This document shows, piece after piece, positions 41,227 to 52,829 of a DNA stretch of 64,000 bases; the first letter of the stretch is position 1; each line of letters opens with the position of its first letter. The stretch is from Margaritifera margaritifera (Eukaryota; Mollusca; Bivalvia; Unionida; Margaritiferidae): assembly GCA_029931535.1 (NCBI GenBank), contig JAQPZY010001346.1, positions 1,922,001 through 1,986,000 of the forward strand, written 5' to 3'. The notes below the pieces were generated by a model that was not told the origin of the DNA, searched no databases, and worked only from the letters and a program-made list of their open reading frames with translations. A program made the translations under genes and the position numbers.

Positions 41227-41897
41227 CTAGAAAAAGGAAGATTAGAGTTTTGATCCCACTGAGGCACAGTCTTTGACAAAATAAAAACCTAAAATTGCAA
41301 GAAATGCATGAAAACTGGTTGAGTCATCTATTTAAATCTTTGTCAGAAGAAGTGGAGACAAAAAATTCTCCAAAGCACATGATATACAAACAACAAACAG
41401 TGAGCTGGGGGAAAAAAATCTATAATTTAATAAAACTCAACTTTGTACACCTCTCAAAAGCTTGCAAGCAATGGGGTTTATAAACATCACCCTCAGCAAG
41501 GCAAGGGTGTGATAATGCATGAGACTAAATTTTTGAGTTAACAACTGGGGGAAAGGGGTGGGGTCCTAGCAACTTTCATTGATACATGAGAATTGGAATC
41601 TCTATTATCAGAGATAATTATTGTAACAGATTTTAATATTTATCAATATCAGATCTAAAGAAAATTCATGTCTGAGTAAATCTGGAGTTTCTTTCCTTTT
41701 AAGGTCAGAACATGTGTATCACAAAGCAAACATAAACAAACAAAAAGCTTCATAGTTGGAATATCCTTCATAAACCGCCGGAACTAAATCCATAAATACA
41801 TTTGCACTCTACAATTCCTCAAGACAGCAATTTAAATTTCATCATACACATTATCGTTGAAACCACATTAATATGACTGAGTACAACTCCATTTATA

Positions 41898-43142
41898 TAG
41901 TGAAACTCCTCAAAAATGAAACCTCAGTATACCGGAATCCCCTCAAGATCAAAATTCTTTTGTGTCCTGAATTTTTTCTTCTTTACTATCATCATTTTTT
42001 TCCCTGTAAACAAAAATCCCTTAACTCCAAATACCAAAATCAAATTTAGATCCCAAATTTCAATTTTACGCTAAAAAAACCCCATAAAACCAAAACTCAC
42101 TTCAAACTTGGAAATGTATTTTGGTTGCTAAAATCCTGACACATGGTGGAAGAGAATAATTATGGTTAGCAAGTACTGTAGTAGGCTTATCTGCGAGACA
42201 AAGACCAGGAAAATGTCTCAAGGACACATGAAGTTAAAACAATACTTGACACATGTGCCAACACAGATTAGGGCTTACAATAGATTAATCTGAAGTCTTT
42301 GCACCATAAGAAAGAGCCAGCTTTTAAGGTGAATTATTATAAACTGAAAGAATGTAGGTAAGCCATTTAAGAAGGATTGTTTGTCTGCTTATTATCTAAT
42401 TGCGATTGATGCTATTTATTTGTATACACGATCAATAGAGAACATTTGTTTGTGTTGTTGTTTTAATTAAATATTAGGGCTTTATTAACCAGGCATGTGG
42501 CTTCAGTTTTGATGCTTTGTTGACAGAGACTGACAAAACAGTATTCTAAAAGCCACATTCACTCAAGTGATTTTCAATGAAGAAAAATCATTACATACAT
42601 GTATGGGATGTAGATACATATAGTCATGACTGTCACTCACATGTCAAGATGTCAGAATGACCAACTAAGCATCGTAGGATTGAACTATTCTTACAGGATA
42701 AAATTAGTCTGATCAGTGAGTATGAATCTGAGCCAAAACCTACACTGAAGAAACTAGGGGAACATTCGGCATAGGAACATCTACTGTTTCATATATTCTA
42801 AAGAAAATGGAATTGTACAAGAACAAATGTGAAAGCAACAGTGATGTAAACAAGCATTGTTTCGACAATGCCTGCAAATTTGACAAGCTGAATGATCTTG
42901 TGTGGCAATGGTTTTGCCAAGCTATGAACAAAAACATTCCAATTTCAGGCCCTATAATATATAATCTCTCTCTCATTCTTTCTTTCTCTCTCTCTCTCTC
43001 TCTCTCTTGCTCTCTCTTGTCACATAAGTGCTTAGAAAAAGACACTTTGTTTACATATGTGAAAACCTTAGAAAACTGCAAACCACTCAAACTTTAAAAA
43101 AATCTGGGTCCAAGGGGATTTCCGTTTTGTTGGGTTTTGCTG
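41898..43142 (+). mobile_element. pogo/Tigger-type element remnant (1245 bp)
   Basis: The left end tAGTGAAACTCCTCAAAAAT... is paired with a right end whose complement reads CAGCAAAACCCAACAAAACG; both continue into ggaatcccct / ggaaatcccct. TA flanks both sides (41896-41897, 43143-43144). A decayed transposase lies inside. Confidence 0.7.
42660..42965 (+). pseudogene. pogo/Tigger transposase N-terminal DNA-binding region, frameshifted
   Basis: PTKHRRIELFLQDKISLISE then YESEPKPTLKKLGEH, a frameshift near 42769, then GTSTVSYILKKMELYKNK and KLNDLVWQWFCQAMNKNIPI followed by SGPII. This is the PSQ/CENP-B-type helix-turn-helix order of pogo transposases (kLeelIke...t...iA..fgI..stVs.Ilk, then ld.al..Wf...r..niPisGp.l). 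It is cut off by a (CT)n tract at 42965-43018. No DDE domain remains. Confidence 0.85.
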
Positions 43143-45330
43143 TATATACTTGTAAACACAGTTGGGTTGGCATGCAGCAGTTGCATTGTGACAGTCATAG
43201 AATACTACACCTAGCTGGATTGGGGAAAAAAACAAATAAAAACTTCCATTTCATTAGAACAAATTATTTCTGAAAATTTAACAGCAAATTTTAAAGAATA
43301 ATCCACAGATTACCAATCTTGTCAGTGCCATAGTTATTAGACATGGGACTAAGCAGCCTTCTGTCAGTGTACAAGTTCTTACACTGATATGTTAATAAAT
43401 TTATCTTTTATTCCCCAATAATATCAAAAGATAATCAGACATTTAATCCTTTAAAATGTGTGAATACTGTGTGAGCATTATCACTGCTTTTTGGAAAACA
43501 GTCTTACATTGTCATCATTTAGTTCTTTATTATTGTTACAATGGTTTTTTAAAAAAAAAGGGATCCATATATCTTATTGCAATGCAACCAGGTTCCTAAG
43601 TTATCAAGGTACTGATTAATGAGGGAGTGGTGTATTGGCTCCTGTGACCTTGACATTTGACCTACCTGCAAGTAACAAACCTCTGACCTCAGTTTTTGAC
43701 CTTCTGCCTTGCATATAACTTAATATCTTGCAGATACGTACACAAACTTTATATACATCATAATTTGAGGTCGAGAAAATTTGTGAACTGTTGTCAGACA
43801 TTTGTTCTGTCAAGAGCAGTTGTAGTCAATCCACATACCATATCCCGTCCCCACTTTTCATCCTATCTTGGAAAGTTAACTCCAATATAGGCATATCCAC
43901 ATTTTGTCTGTAATCAAGTTATTAAGTCATCATATAGCTTTGGAATTACCAATATGCTTAAAATCTAACAAAATATGTATTTTCTTTTCTTAAAACATGG
44001 CCAGAGCAGCAGACATCAGCTTCATATTATTCAGATCTACACTGTACTGATAAGATATGCTACATGAAGTGTAGCTGGACAATGACTTTGGAACAGAACC
44101 ATTCAAGTTGTAGTCGGCAGTGAATAGATTTGCCATTATAATAGGAAAAACTTGCTACTACTTGTTTTTACTGTGCATTAGTGCAAAATTATAATTATAA
44201 ACAAATATCATAATTTATATTGTAAATATTTCACCTTTCTTTCCTCTTTCTCAAAAAGACTTAATTGTTGGTTAGGATCCCTCCTTACAATTGAAATCAA
44301 ATGATCTACTCCCAAACTTGTTTGAGGCAGGAAACTAATTTACAGATAAAGGTTATACTTACAATGTACAGAAGCCCCAAGGCAGCTTCACACCTGCTGA
44401 ATGTACATAATTATAAGATGAGGTCAAAATGTCAATAAGAGTTTCATTTAAAATAATTTTAGACCAAGTCTGAATATGAGTTTTTAAGCAGAAAGTCAAA
44501 CTGTCCAATGTTGGCATTTTATTGCGAGTAAAAAAAACCAGTCCTGTCAGACATGTCCGACATATATGACCCATTCTGAGGCCTGATCATAATCAACGAT
44601 CATCAACTTGTGTATGGAGAAGGTCAAGCTGTATCACAAATCCTTTGATGTTGATGCAAGATAGAAGCATATATGGATGGGCAAAGTAAACCGATTTTGT
44701 GTACCTTATGTGCCAAATGACTGCACCGTTCCTCTCAAACAACAATAAAACAATGACTAATTTAAAATGTGAAATACATATGCTTACAGTATTTTTCTTG
44801 CTTCTTCAAAAATGTAAATAACCAGTTAGGTATGGCAAGCATTAACTCCTGTGTTTACATCACAATGTGAAAGTATAATTCTCCTTCAAATATGTACAAA
44901 ATAAATGAACATATGTGAAAAAAAAAGGTACATATGAGAAATAAAGTTACATGTTCAAAAATCTATTTTACATATGTACAATTCTTTTTTCCCATATGTG
45001 AATTAAGTCAAACTATTTCACATACATAAAATTCTTTTTCACATGTGTGAAATTGTATTTCACATATGTGGAAAGAAAGGATGAGAATAAGTGCTAGAAT
45101 GGCATGCCACAGTTAAGAGTTCAGATAAAAAACATTGAGTTTAATCATAGTGGTTAGAGAGGCATCTAAACAAATTCTACTATTTTTTACTGGAATTCTG
45201 GCCCACTCACATACTTTTAACTGGTATAATTGATGATATCACAAATTAAATGGCAAAACAAAACAAAAGGTCAAATTTTAATACACCTGACAAGATGCTT
45301 ATTTGTCATATGAATCCCCTCATCATCAGG
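43143..45330. other. intronic; C-like TGACCT fragment (43640-43720) and CACATATGTG cluster (44900-45075)
   Basis: cctgtgaccttgacatttga and cctctgacctcagtttttga mark a C-related fragment. 44900-45075 holds several near-palindromes such as acatatgtga, ttacatatgtac and ttcacatgtgtgaaat. The rest is unassigned. Confidence 0.5.
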
Positions 45331-46740
45331 AGCATGTTTGGAGTAGCGAACAAAATAGTGACTGGTATATAGAGTAAGGTCACTTAAGTCTGCAAATTAG
45401 GTCACAGACACCTCCTTTTGATGTGTCTGAGTTACTCTCCTTGAGATACATCCACATACCAATTTTCATTAGTCTAGATGAGATAGGGTCAATGATATTG
45501 AGTGTGTAACAAACAACAGCTAAAAATACATAAGTCATTCATGTGTGAAAATTTGGTGACATTAACAAAGTTTTGGTATGGATGAGTTCCATTCCATGAG
45601 ATGCCTCAACATGCCAAGTTTCATGAGTGTAGGAAAAATTGGTCCAAGATACTGAGGGCGTAACAAATAGTTAGCTGAAAACAAGTCACTCAAGCATGAA
45701 AATCAGGTCACACTGACCTAGTTTTTTATATGGTAGGATTTCTCACCTTGATAAACATCCATCAAAATTTTCATAAATGTAGGTGAAATAAGGTCGAAGA
45801 TTTTGAGTATGTAATGAACAGATAGCTAAAATAAAAATGTCACTCAGGTATGAATATATAGTCATTTTGACTTAGTGTTGATATGGCTGATTTACTTAGC
45901 ATCCAAAAACACTTGTGTTAAAATTGAGTTACATTGACCTAGTTTTCATATGGAATGAGCTACATTTGGTGAGATGTTATCTACATCCAAATTTTCATGA
46001 GTGTAAATGAATAAAGGACCAAAATACTGAGGGTGAAATGAACAAAGAGCCAAAAATAAGTCACTCAAGCATGAAAATTGGGTCAAACTGACATTGTTTA
46101 AGTATGGTTAAGTTACATTCATGAAGATGTAATCATGTCCCAATTTTCATGGGCGTATGTGAAATAGAGTCCAACATATTGAGGGTCATAATGAATGACC
46201 AACTGAATATATAGGTAACTTCAAGCATGAAAATTTGGTCAACATGACAGTTTGGGTGTGACTGAGTTACTTCTGTCAAGATGTATCCACATGCCAATTT
46301 TCCTCACTTTATGTGAAACAGGGTCCAAGATATTGGTAGTGTAATAAACAAACAGATGAAAATACAAAAGTTGCTCAAATGTAGAAATTTAGTAAAATTA
46401 ACTTATCATAGTTTCAGTATGTTTGAATTACTTTCATACAGATATATCTACATACACCAATTTTCACGTGTAGGTGAGATAGGGTTCACGATACTGTAGG
46501 TGTAAGAAACAAACAGCTAAAAATACGAAAGTCAATCAAATGTGTAAATCAGGTCAAACAGGCCTAGTTTTCGTATGAGTGAATTACTTTCTTCCACATC
46601 TACTACATACCAATTTTTATGAGTGTAGGTGAAATATAGTCCAGGATATTGCAGGTGTAATGAATGAGCAACTAAAAATACAAAAGTCAATCATGGGTGC
46701 AAATTAAGTCGCAATGGCCTAGTTTTAGTACAGTGTTTCA
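45330..46740 (+). repeat. family E tandem array (~150-bp unit)
   Basis: Units share gaaaattgggtcacattgac, ctagtttt.gtatgg, tcatgagtgtaggtgaaata, gggtccaagatattgagggt and gtaatgaacaaacagctaaa. A fragment of the same family (cacccacataccagttttta, gagatattgaggtgg) lies at about 47790-47890. Confidence 0.85.
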
Positions 46741-48180
46741 GATAGGTTTGTAAAAAAAAAGGAGGCCAACTGACACTGTTCATTTGAAAAAGTGCACCGA
46801 TGCTGTCATAAAACAGGCAAACCTCATAACAAAATGAGTTGTCATTTACATAGCCTATTTTTCTTTGCATGAAAAATCAAATAAACAATCTTCATTACTT
46901 TAGGATTCTCCTCTCTGATGCCTCCAACCAACCTGTAACAGCATGGGAGAAGTCAAAGTCTACAATTTTATGCCCTCCAACATTATAGTCACCAGCCTTT
47001 GCAAAGTTTCATCTTGCAAGCTATTTCTTTGGGTTATGATAATGTTTTTTCTTCTTTGGTTACATCATTTTGGAATCCAATTCTTCATTGGAAGTTTCAC
47101 TTTCTACTTGATTTTCATCTCAGCTTTTGAGGATTTTACCAACTTGTTTACTAGAGTCATCATATCTTCAATGATTTTTATTGCTTTATTGATATAAGCT
47201 TGATACAGGGGTGGAATCATTTTTCCGTCATTCCATATCTATTGATTTGCGAAACTTCACTGCCTTTATAGATGATAAATGGCATTACATCAAGGTAAAT
47301 CACTGAGGCTACAAATTTTTCTTTTAGTCAAAAATGTTCAGAAAACAGGAGTGGAAGTTATTTCAATACATTACTTGAATTTGTTTCATATTTTTTCATC
47401 GAAACTATTACAATCTGGCAGCATGCCAAGATTATTCTTAACCTCTTAACCAACAAATATTATGGGCTATACTGAGTACATGATTATTTCCTGACAATCT
47501 TGAGTTTTTACATATATGGGTTTTAGGAGAAAGGGGGAAAATATATAGTGTGAACACAGCAGCCAGTGCAAAAATGGAAGAAGGTCACTTGATGGATTTT
47601 GTTCATTTTCATCAAAACAATCACTGAGACATTGGGGCATTTAATGATTAAAGGCAAGAAAAGTGATTTTGTTCATTTTTCTTCCCACTTTTGGCACATT
47701 AAATCTCATTTTTTGCGTGACTTGGTGACTATTTTGCACAGACCCCATAAGGGCATGTCCTGGCTGAAACACTGTAAGTATGACTCAGATATGCATCCCA
47801 AGATGCACCCACATACCAGTTTTTATAAGTGTATGCAAAATTGTGTTGTGAGATATTGAGGTGGTCAAAAAAATATTGAGATGGTCATGAATGATTGAAC
47901 AAACAAAAAATTAACAAGTGAATGAAGGAAACAACAAACACACAAACAAATGGTCAAAATGCTACAGCCCTCCAAACTTCATTTACAATGGGATAAAAAG
48001 CGAATCTAACAACTGAATCAAATGTTACTTTTTGTTTTATGCACATGAATGGCATATATCTGTGAACAGTTTAATAGTTGTACAAAGCAAGACACAGTTT
48101 TGGTAGAAATTACTTAACTTGCATGCAAGCACACACACACATGCAGACACACACAAACACACACATACACACAACCATAC
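46741..48180. other. intronic, unassigned except for a family E fragment
   Basis: AT-rich; an 84-codon hydrophobic frame at 46943-47197 has no recognisable family and no splice context. Confidence 0.4.
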
Positions 48181-48367
48181 TTGTCAAAGTCAACAGCTGC
48201 AGCTGAATTTCCTTCTGTCACTTGAAGTTTTCTCCTGACATAGTCCGCAATACAATCAATGTCTGGAATTGGCAGTGGGGGTCGTCTGAACCTGTCCAAA
48301 GCTGTGATGATTCTAGATTTGTACTCATTCTCAGCCCTGCATACCACAACTAGTTTGTACTGAAGGT
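48181..48367 (-). CDS. RNF213: RNF213-like exon (VVVCRAENEY motif)
   Basis: Acceptor atttttatttcag, donor GACAA|gtatgg. After two completing bases it reads LQYKLVVVCRAENEYKSR and on through IITALDRFRRPPLPIPDID to SAAAVDFD, ending with two bases that make an asparagine codon with the first base of exon 41226. This matches the RNF213 stretch with ..YQLV.VC..E followed by a proline-rich P.P segment and the AAA..F.D lead-in to the P-loop. A (CA)n-like tract lies just inside the intron (48129-48172). Confidence 0.92.
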
Positions 48368-48839
48368 CTGAAATAAAAATTTAATTTCTTTTTATAGTGT
48401 CAAAAGTAGGTCTCAAATGGTCTCAATTCATGGTCTCATAAGTAACAAGTGCTGTGCCCAACACAATTCTTAATCTACCATGACCTCGAACTTCGACTAC
48501 ATTAATGTACCACCAGAGAGCTTAAATTTTCCCACCTGAAGCTATGTACAAAATCTGATCACAATCAAGTATTGCAAACACAAAACAATGTCATTTAAAC
48601 AAAGAAACAGTATGTCAAAATAAACTTAAAAGTGTACAAGAAATATTGAAATTAGCAACGACAGTCCAAGCTTTAATACAAATATAACCAAAGCAAAGAA
48701 AGGCATATACTCATAAGCCAAATATTACTGATCTCCAAAAATCACACATGTCTGCATACATTAAATGGACAGAATCAATTTATCTCCCACACTACATTTT
48801 CAAAAATGTGTGTTGTCTACCTCTATCCCGGTGTTAAGT

Positions 48840-48905
48840 ATAGTTTATGGCTTCACTAGTTGCCTCTCACCATGGTCACTGATCTCAAGGTCTATGTCAG
48901 CATGA
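48840..48905 (-). pseudogene. decayed copy of RNF213-like exon 57176-57317
   Basis: On the minus strand this stretch reads CHADIDLEISDHGERQLVKP then stop, close to NSDLLDFEVSDHWERQLEQ of exon 57176-57317. DNA similarity is direct too: agttg.ctctc..c.tggtc.ctga.ctc.a.gtc is shared on the plus strand. The copy lacks a donor at the matching place and carries an early stop, so it is probably dead. It sits about 470 bp upstream of exon 48181-48367 in the intron after the intact exon, as expected for a remnant of an internal duplication. Confidence 0.6.
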
Positions 48906-48954
48906 CATCATGTGCAGATATGTAGGAATATATGATCCATGTTTATTTGTTTAA

Positions 48955-49140
48955 CAAGAGTCCCCTGAGTGGACTAATGCTCTACTGGTTGAAAAGAATT
49001 ACAGGAAACCACATTAAGTCCATTGTTTCTCTCCTTTTATTCTTTTCAACTGTCGAGTAATGAAACCATCTCTAGTGGTCCTGAGAAATTCCAACACAGC
49101 AAATTTGGTAACAAAAATATTTTCTTACATGTTCAACTTG
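48955..49140 (+). repeat. family A head without body
   Basis: aacaagagtcccctgagtgg, actaatgctctactgg, ttttattcttttcaactg, gaaaccatctct. Another isolated head is at 58605-58800. Confidence 0.7.
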
Positions 49141-49184
49141 ACATGTTTAGAGGATTGATGCAAGTTCAGTACAAAATTCATTGT

Positions 49185-49614
49185 CATGATCTTTGACCTT
49201 GAACCTGATATCATAGATAGATGATCAAAGTAATTAAATGTCTCAGTCAATGTCAAGATATAAACACATTGCTAAAATTGCATCAATCTATAAACTTGGG
49301 GTGGGGGAGCTGAAGGAATATTTGTCAATGAGTATATCTTCAACTGATGATCATAATATGTACTAAGTTTCAAAGCGATCCATAAAAGACTGCAAGACAA
49401 ACTGTGTTCCAAAGATTTTGTCTTACTGAGCATTCAGCTGCAGAACATAAAGGCATTACCTCTAGCTGGAGCACAGTGATTTGTCTATATGCGCATCTTC
49501 AGATGATGGCCATAACATGTATACATTTTCATGGCAATCCATTGAAAACTGTGAGATTAGTAGTGTTCACAAGATTGTGTCATATGCTCAAAGTCAAAAA
49601 GAGCAATACCTCTA
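49185..49614 (+). repeat. family H array (~160-170-bp unit), first part
   Basis: Units share cagtgatttgtc.atatg.gc, atcttcagatgatg.ccata, catgtac.aagtttcatgg, caatccattgaaaactg and aagattgtgtcatatgc. Further parts at 51140-51645 and 52640-52790. Confidence 0.8.
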
Positions 49615-51135
49615 ATAACAAGAGTCCCTGGAAGGGACTGATGCTCTTCTGGGCAAAAAGAATTTCCAGGAATTCAAGATAAGACCATTTCTTCCTCGTG
49701 ACTGCTAAGTGTTGAAATCATCTCTGATATTCTTCAGTGATAACAAGATTTTCAAATTAGCTGTTGCGGTGGATATATTGGATGTCAGATTAGCACCAGT
49801 TTCATTTAGGACAAAGTAGACATTGGAAGTCCTTTGGTCAAAACCCTATGTCAAATGATCATCCATTCAGGGGGAGTAGTGACAACAAGATTTTCACGAC
49901 AGATGTCATGGCAGCCATATTGGATGTATGACTGGCACCATTTTCATTTAGGACCAACTAGGTATCATAAGAAGTCTATTGGTGAAAACCCCATGTTGAT
50001 ATAACCATCCATTTGGGAGTAGATATAATAATATTTTCAAGATAGGCACCATAGTGGCCATATTGAGGGTTAGTCATTTTCACTGAGGACAATGTAAGAC
50101 ACCTTAAGAACTCTTCTAATGAAAATCCCATGTCAAAATGACTATCCCTTTAAGAGGAGTAGCTATAACAAGATTTCCAAGATGGCCATATATTGGACAT
50201 CAGATCAGCACCATTTTAATTTAAGATCAACAAAACATTATAAGAAGTCTTTTAGTGAAAACCCCATGATGACCATGATGATACGACCATTCATTCAGGA
50301 GAAGTAGTAATGACAAGATTTTAAAGCTGGCCACTGTGGCAGACATATTAGACCCCAGATCAGCACCATTTTCATTTAGGACGAATAGACATCATAAGAA
50401 GTCTTTTGGTGAAAACCTCATTTCAATATGACTTTCCATTCAGGAGGAGTAGCCATAAAAAGATTTTCTACATAGCTGCTGTGGTGGCCATATTAGATGT
50501 CAGATCAGCACCATTTTCATTTAGGACCATGTAGACATCACAAGTCTTTTAGTGAAAACTTCATGCTGATATGATCATCCATTCAGGAGCAGCAGTGATA
50601 TAACAAGATTTTCAAGATGGCCACTGTGTGGCAGCCATATTGGATGTCAGATTGGCAGCATGTTTATTTAAGACCAACTGGACATCATAAGAAGTCTTTT
50701 GCTGAAAAGCCCACTTCAATATAACTTTCTGTTCTGGAGGAGTTGTGATAAGAAGATTTTCAAGATGGCTGCCATGGTGGCCATATTGGACTTCAGATTG
50801 GCACCATTTTCATTTAGGACAAACAAGACATCATAAGTAGTCTTTTCATGAAAACCCTATGTTCATTTGACCATCCATGCAGGAGTAGTGATAACAAGAT
50901 TTTCAAGGTGGCCACTGTGGAGGCCATACTGGATGTGTGAGCAGAACCATTTTCATCTAGGACCATTTAGACTAAGGGATGAAATATGTGAGTAAAGTTT
51001 CATGGCAATCCTTTAAGTAGTTTAGGAGGAGTAGCAATAATACACTTGTGCTAACAGATGGACAGATGTCAGATGATGGACAACAGACAACAGACCATCC
51101 CATAAGCTCTTCTGGTCTATGACCAGTAGAGCTAA
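49615..51135 (+). repeat. family A element, best-preserved copy
   Basis: Head palindrome agtccct-gga-agggact at 49623-49639, then gatgctcttctgggcaaaaa. Unit landmark ttcatttagg at 49801, 49943, 50079, 50216, 50371, 50516, 50664, 50809 and 50952 gives spacings 136-155 bp. Then a linker (aagtagtttaggaggagtag, acagatggacagatgtc) and terminal hairpin agctcttctggtc-tat-gaccagtagagct at 51105-51133. Confidence 0.92.
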
Positions 51136-51139
51136 CATC

Positions 51140-51645
51140 ACATGAACACAGTGATTTGTCAATATGCACATCATCAGATGATGACCATATGTACCAAATT
51201 TTCACAGTGATTCATCAAAAACTGCAGGACTAGTTGCAGTCACAAGATTCTGTCATACACTACATTCAGCTGCAAGATAAAAAGAGCAATAATTCAAACA
51301 AAAAACTGCAGAACAGTAATTTGTTGACATATGCATCTTCAGATAATAACCTTAGCATGTACAAAGTTTCATGGCTCTCCATTGAAAACTGAAATTAGTT
51401 ATTTTCATATGTTCACAAGATTTGAAATACACTATATCAGGGACCAAAATCAAGTCAAAAAGAACAATAACTTGAACAAATATCCCAGGAGCACTGCTAT
51501 TTGATTATATGTGCATCTTCAGATGACGAACATTATATTTCCCTGGTTTCAGGGTGATGCAATAAATTCTTAGACTAGCTGCACTCACAAGATTCTGTCA
51601 TACAATGCATCCATCTGCAAGTCAAAAATGGCAATAACTCTAACA
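51140..51645 (+). repeat. family H array, second part
   Basis: Same phrases as 49185-49614, including gcaagtcaaaaa.ggcaata and actctaacaaga at the end. Confidence 0.8.
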
Positions 51646-52644
51646 AGAAGAGGCCCAAGTGGGCCTGATATCATTCCACTAGCTCACATAACTTAACAGT
51701 TGACCATTTCACTAAGCAGGCTTATGTAGTATTGTAAGAACACACCTAGGTTAACTAAATCTCCCAAACTTAATATCATGATAATCTTACCTATTTTATT
51801 ATATCTGATTAAAACTTGTTTTCTAAAGATAATGGCATAATTAATATGCACATTCTCTTGCTGATAATTGAAGTCATCCAAGATCCTGATAATCTAAACC
51901 CATCTAACCAGTGTTATAGAAACTGGATGAGAAATATAGTCTCTTGCTCTTGGGAGGTAACAAGGTCAGTCAATCAGATGCAATGTATTTCATCAATATG
52001 CACTGATCTTGGTTATTATAGAACCTGTCTATGACAATGATAACATAAACTACCGATGGAGCAAAAATCGGACCAGAATTCAGTCTCTGGAGTGGTAACA
52101 AGTACAGCCTATCAGACACAAAGTTACCTTAGTAATCTGCATAGATTTTGCTCCTAATCAAACTCATCCAGCATCCTGATAATACAAAACTATTTAACAA
52201 GTTTAATCAAAATCTGACCAGAAAAATAGTTGCTAGATTGTTGGCAATCAGATGCAAATAATATGCACCATTCTGATTCATAATCATCTTAATGATATAA
52301 GCATATATTCCAAGTTTAATCAAAATTGGATCAGAAATGCAGCATGCATAATGGTAACACACTCAGCCAATCAGATGCATAATTACTTCATTAGTATTCA
52401 TGGCTCTCACTCATCAATGAACTCATTTGAAACCTTAACAATATAAGCACATATTCCAAGTTTGATCAAAATCAGACAAGAAATATGGTCTCCAGACTAC
52501 CCATATTCCAAGTTTGATTGAAACCAGATAAGAAATATGGACTCCAGAATGGTAACAAGCAATTGTTTACAGATGAATGCACAATGCATGATAGACGCAG
52601 GGCCATAAAATAAGCTCATCTGGCTTTTTATGGCCAGGTGATCT
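51646..52644 (+). repeat. family B element with palindromic head and terminal hairpin
   Basis: Head ggccc-aagt-gggcc at 51652-51665, then B units (ccaagtttgatcaaaat, tcagccaatcagatgca). After a short linker it ends in a hairpin agctcatctggc/gccaggtgatct at 52613-52644. Confidence 0.85.
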
Positions 52645-52829
52645 ACAAACTAAAGGTCATGAGCTCATTGGTTTGTCAATATGCGCATCTTCAAGTGATG
52701 GCCATAATATTAACCAAGTCTCTGGGCAATCCATCAAAAACTATGCAACTATGTGCACTAACAAGATTTTGTGGTTAACTGAAAGATGGACAAGAGGATT
52801 CCTATACACCCCTGTGGTAGAAACATGAG

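Noticed and set aside
46943..47197. 84-codon hydrophobic frame suggestive of membrane segments
   Set aside because: T-rich composition explains the hydrophobicity; no family match or splice context.
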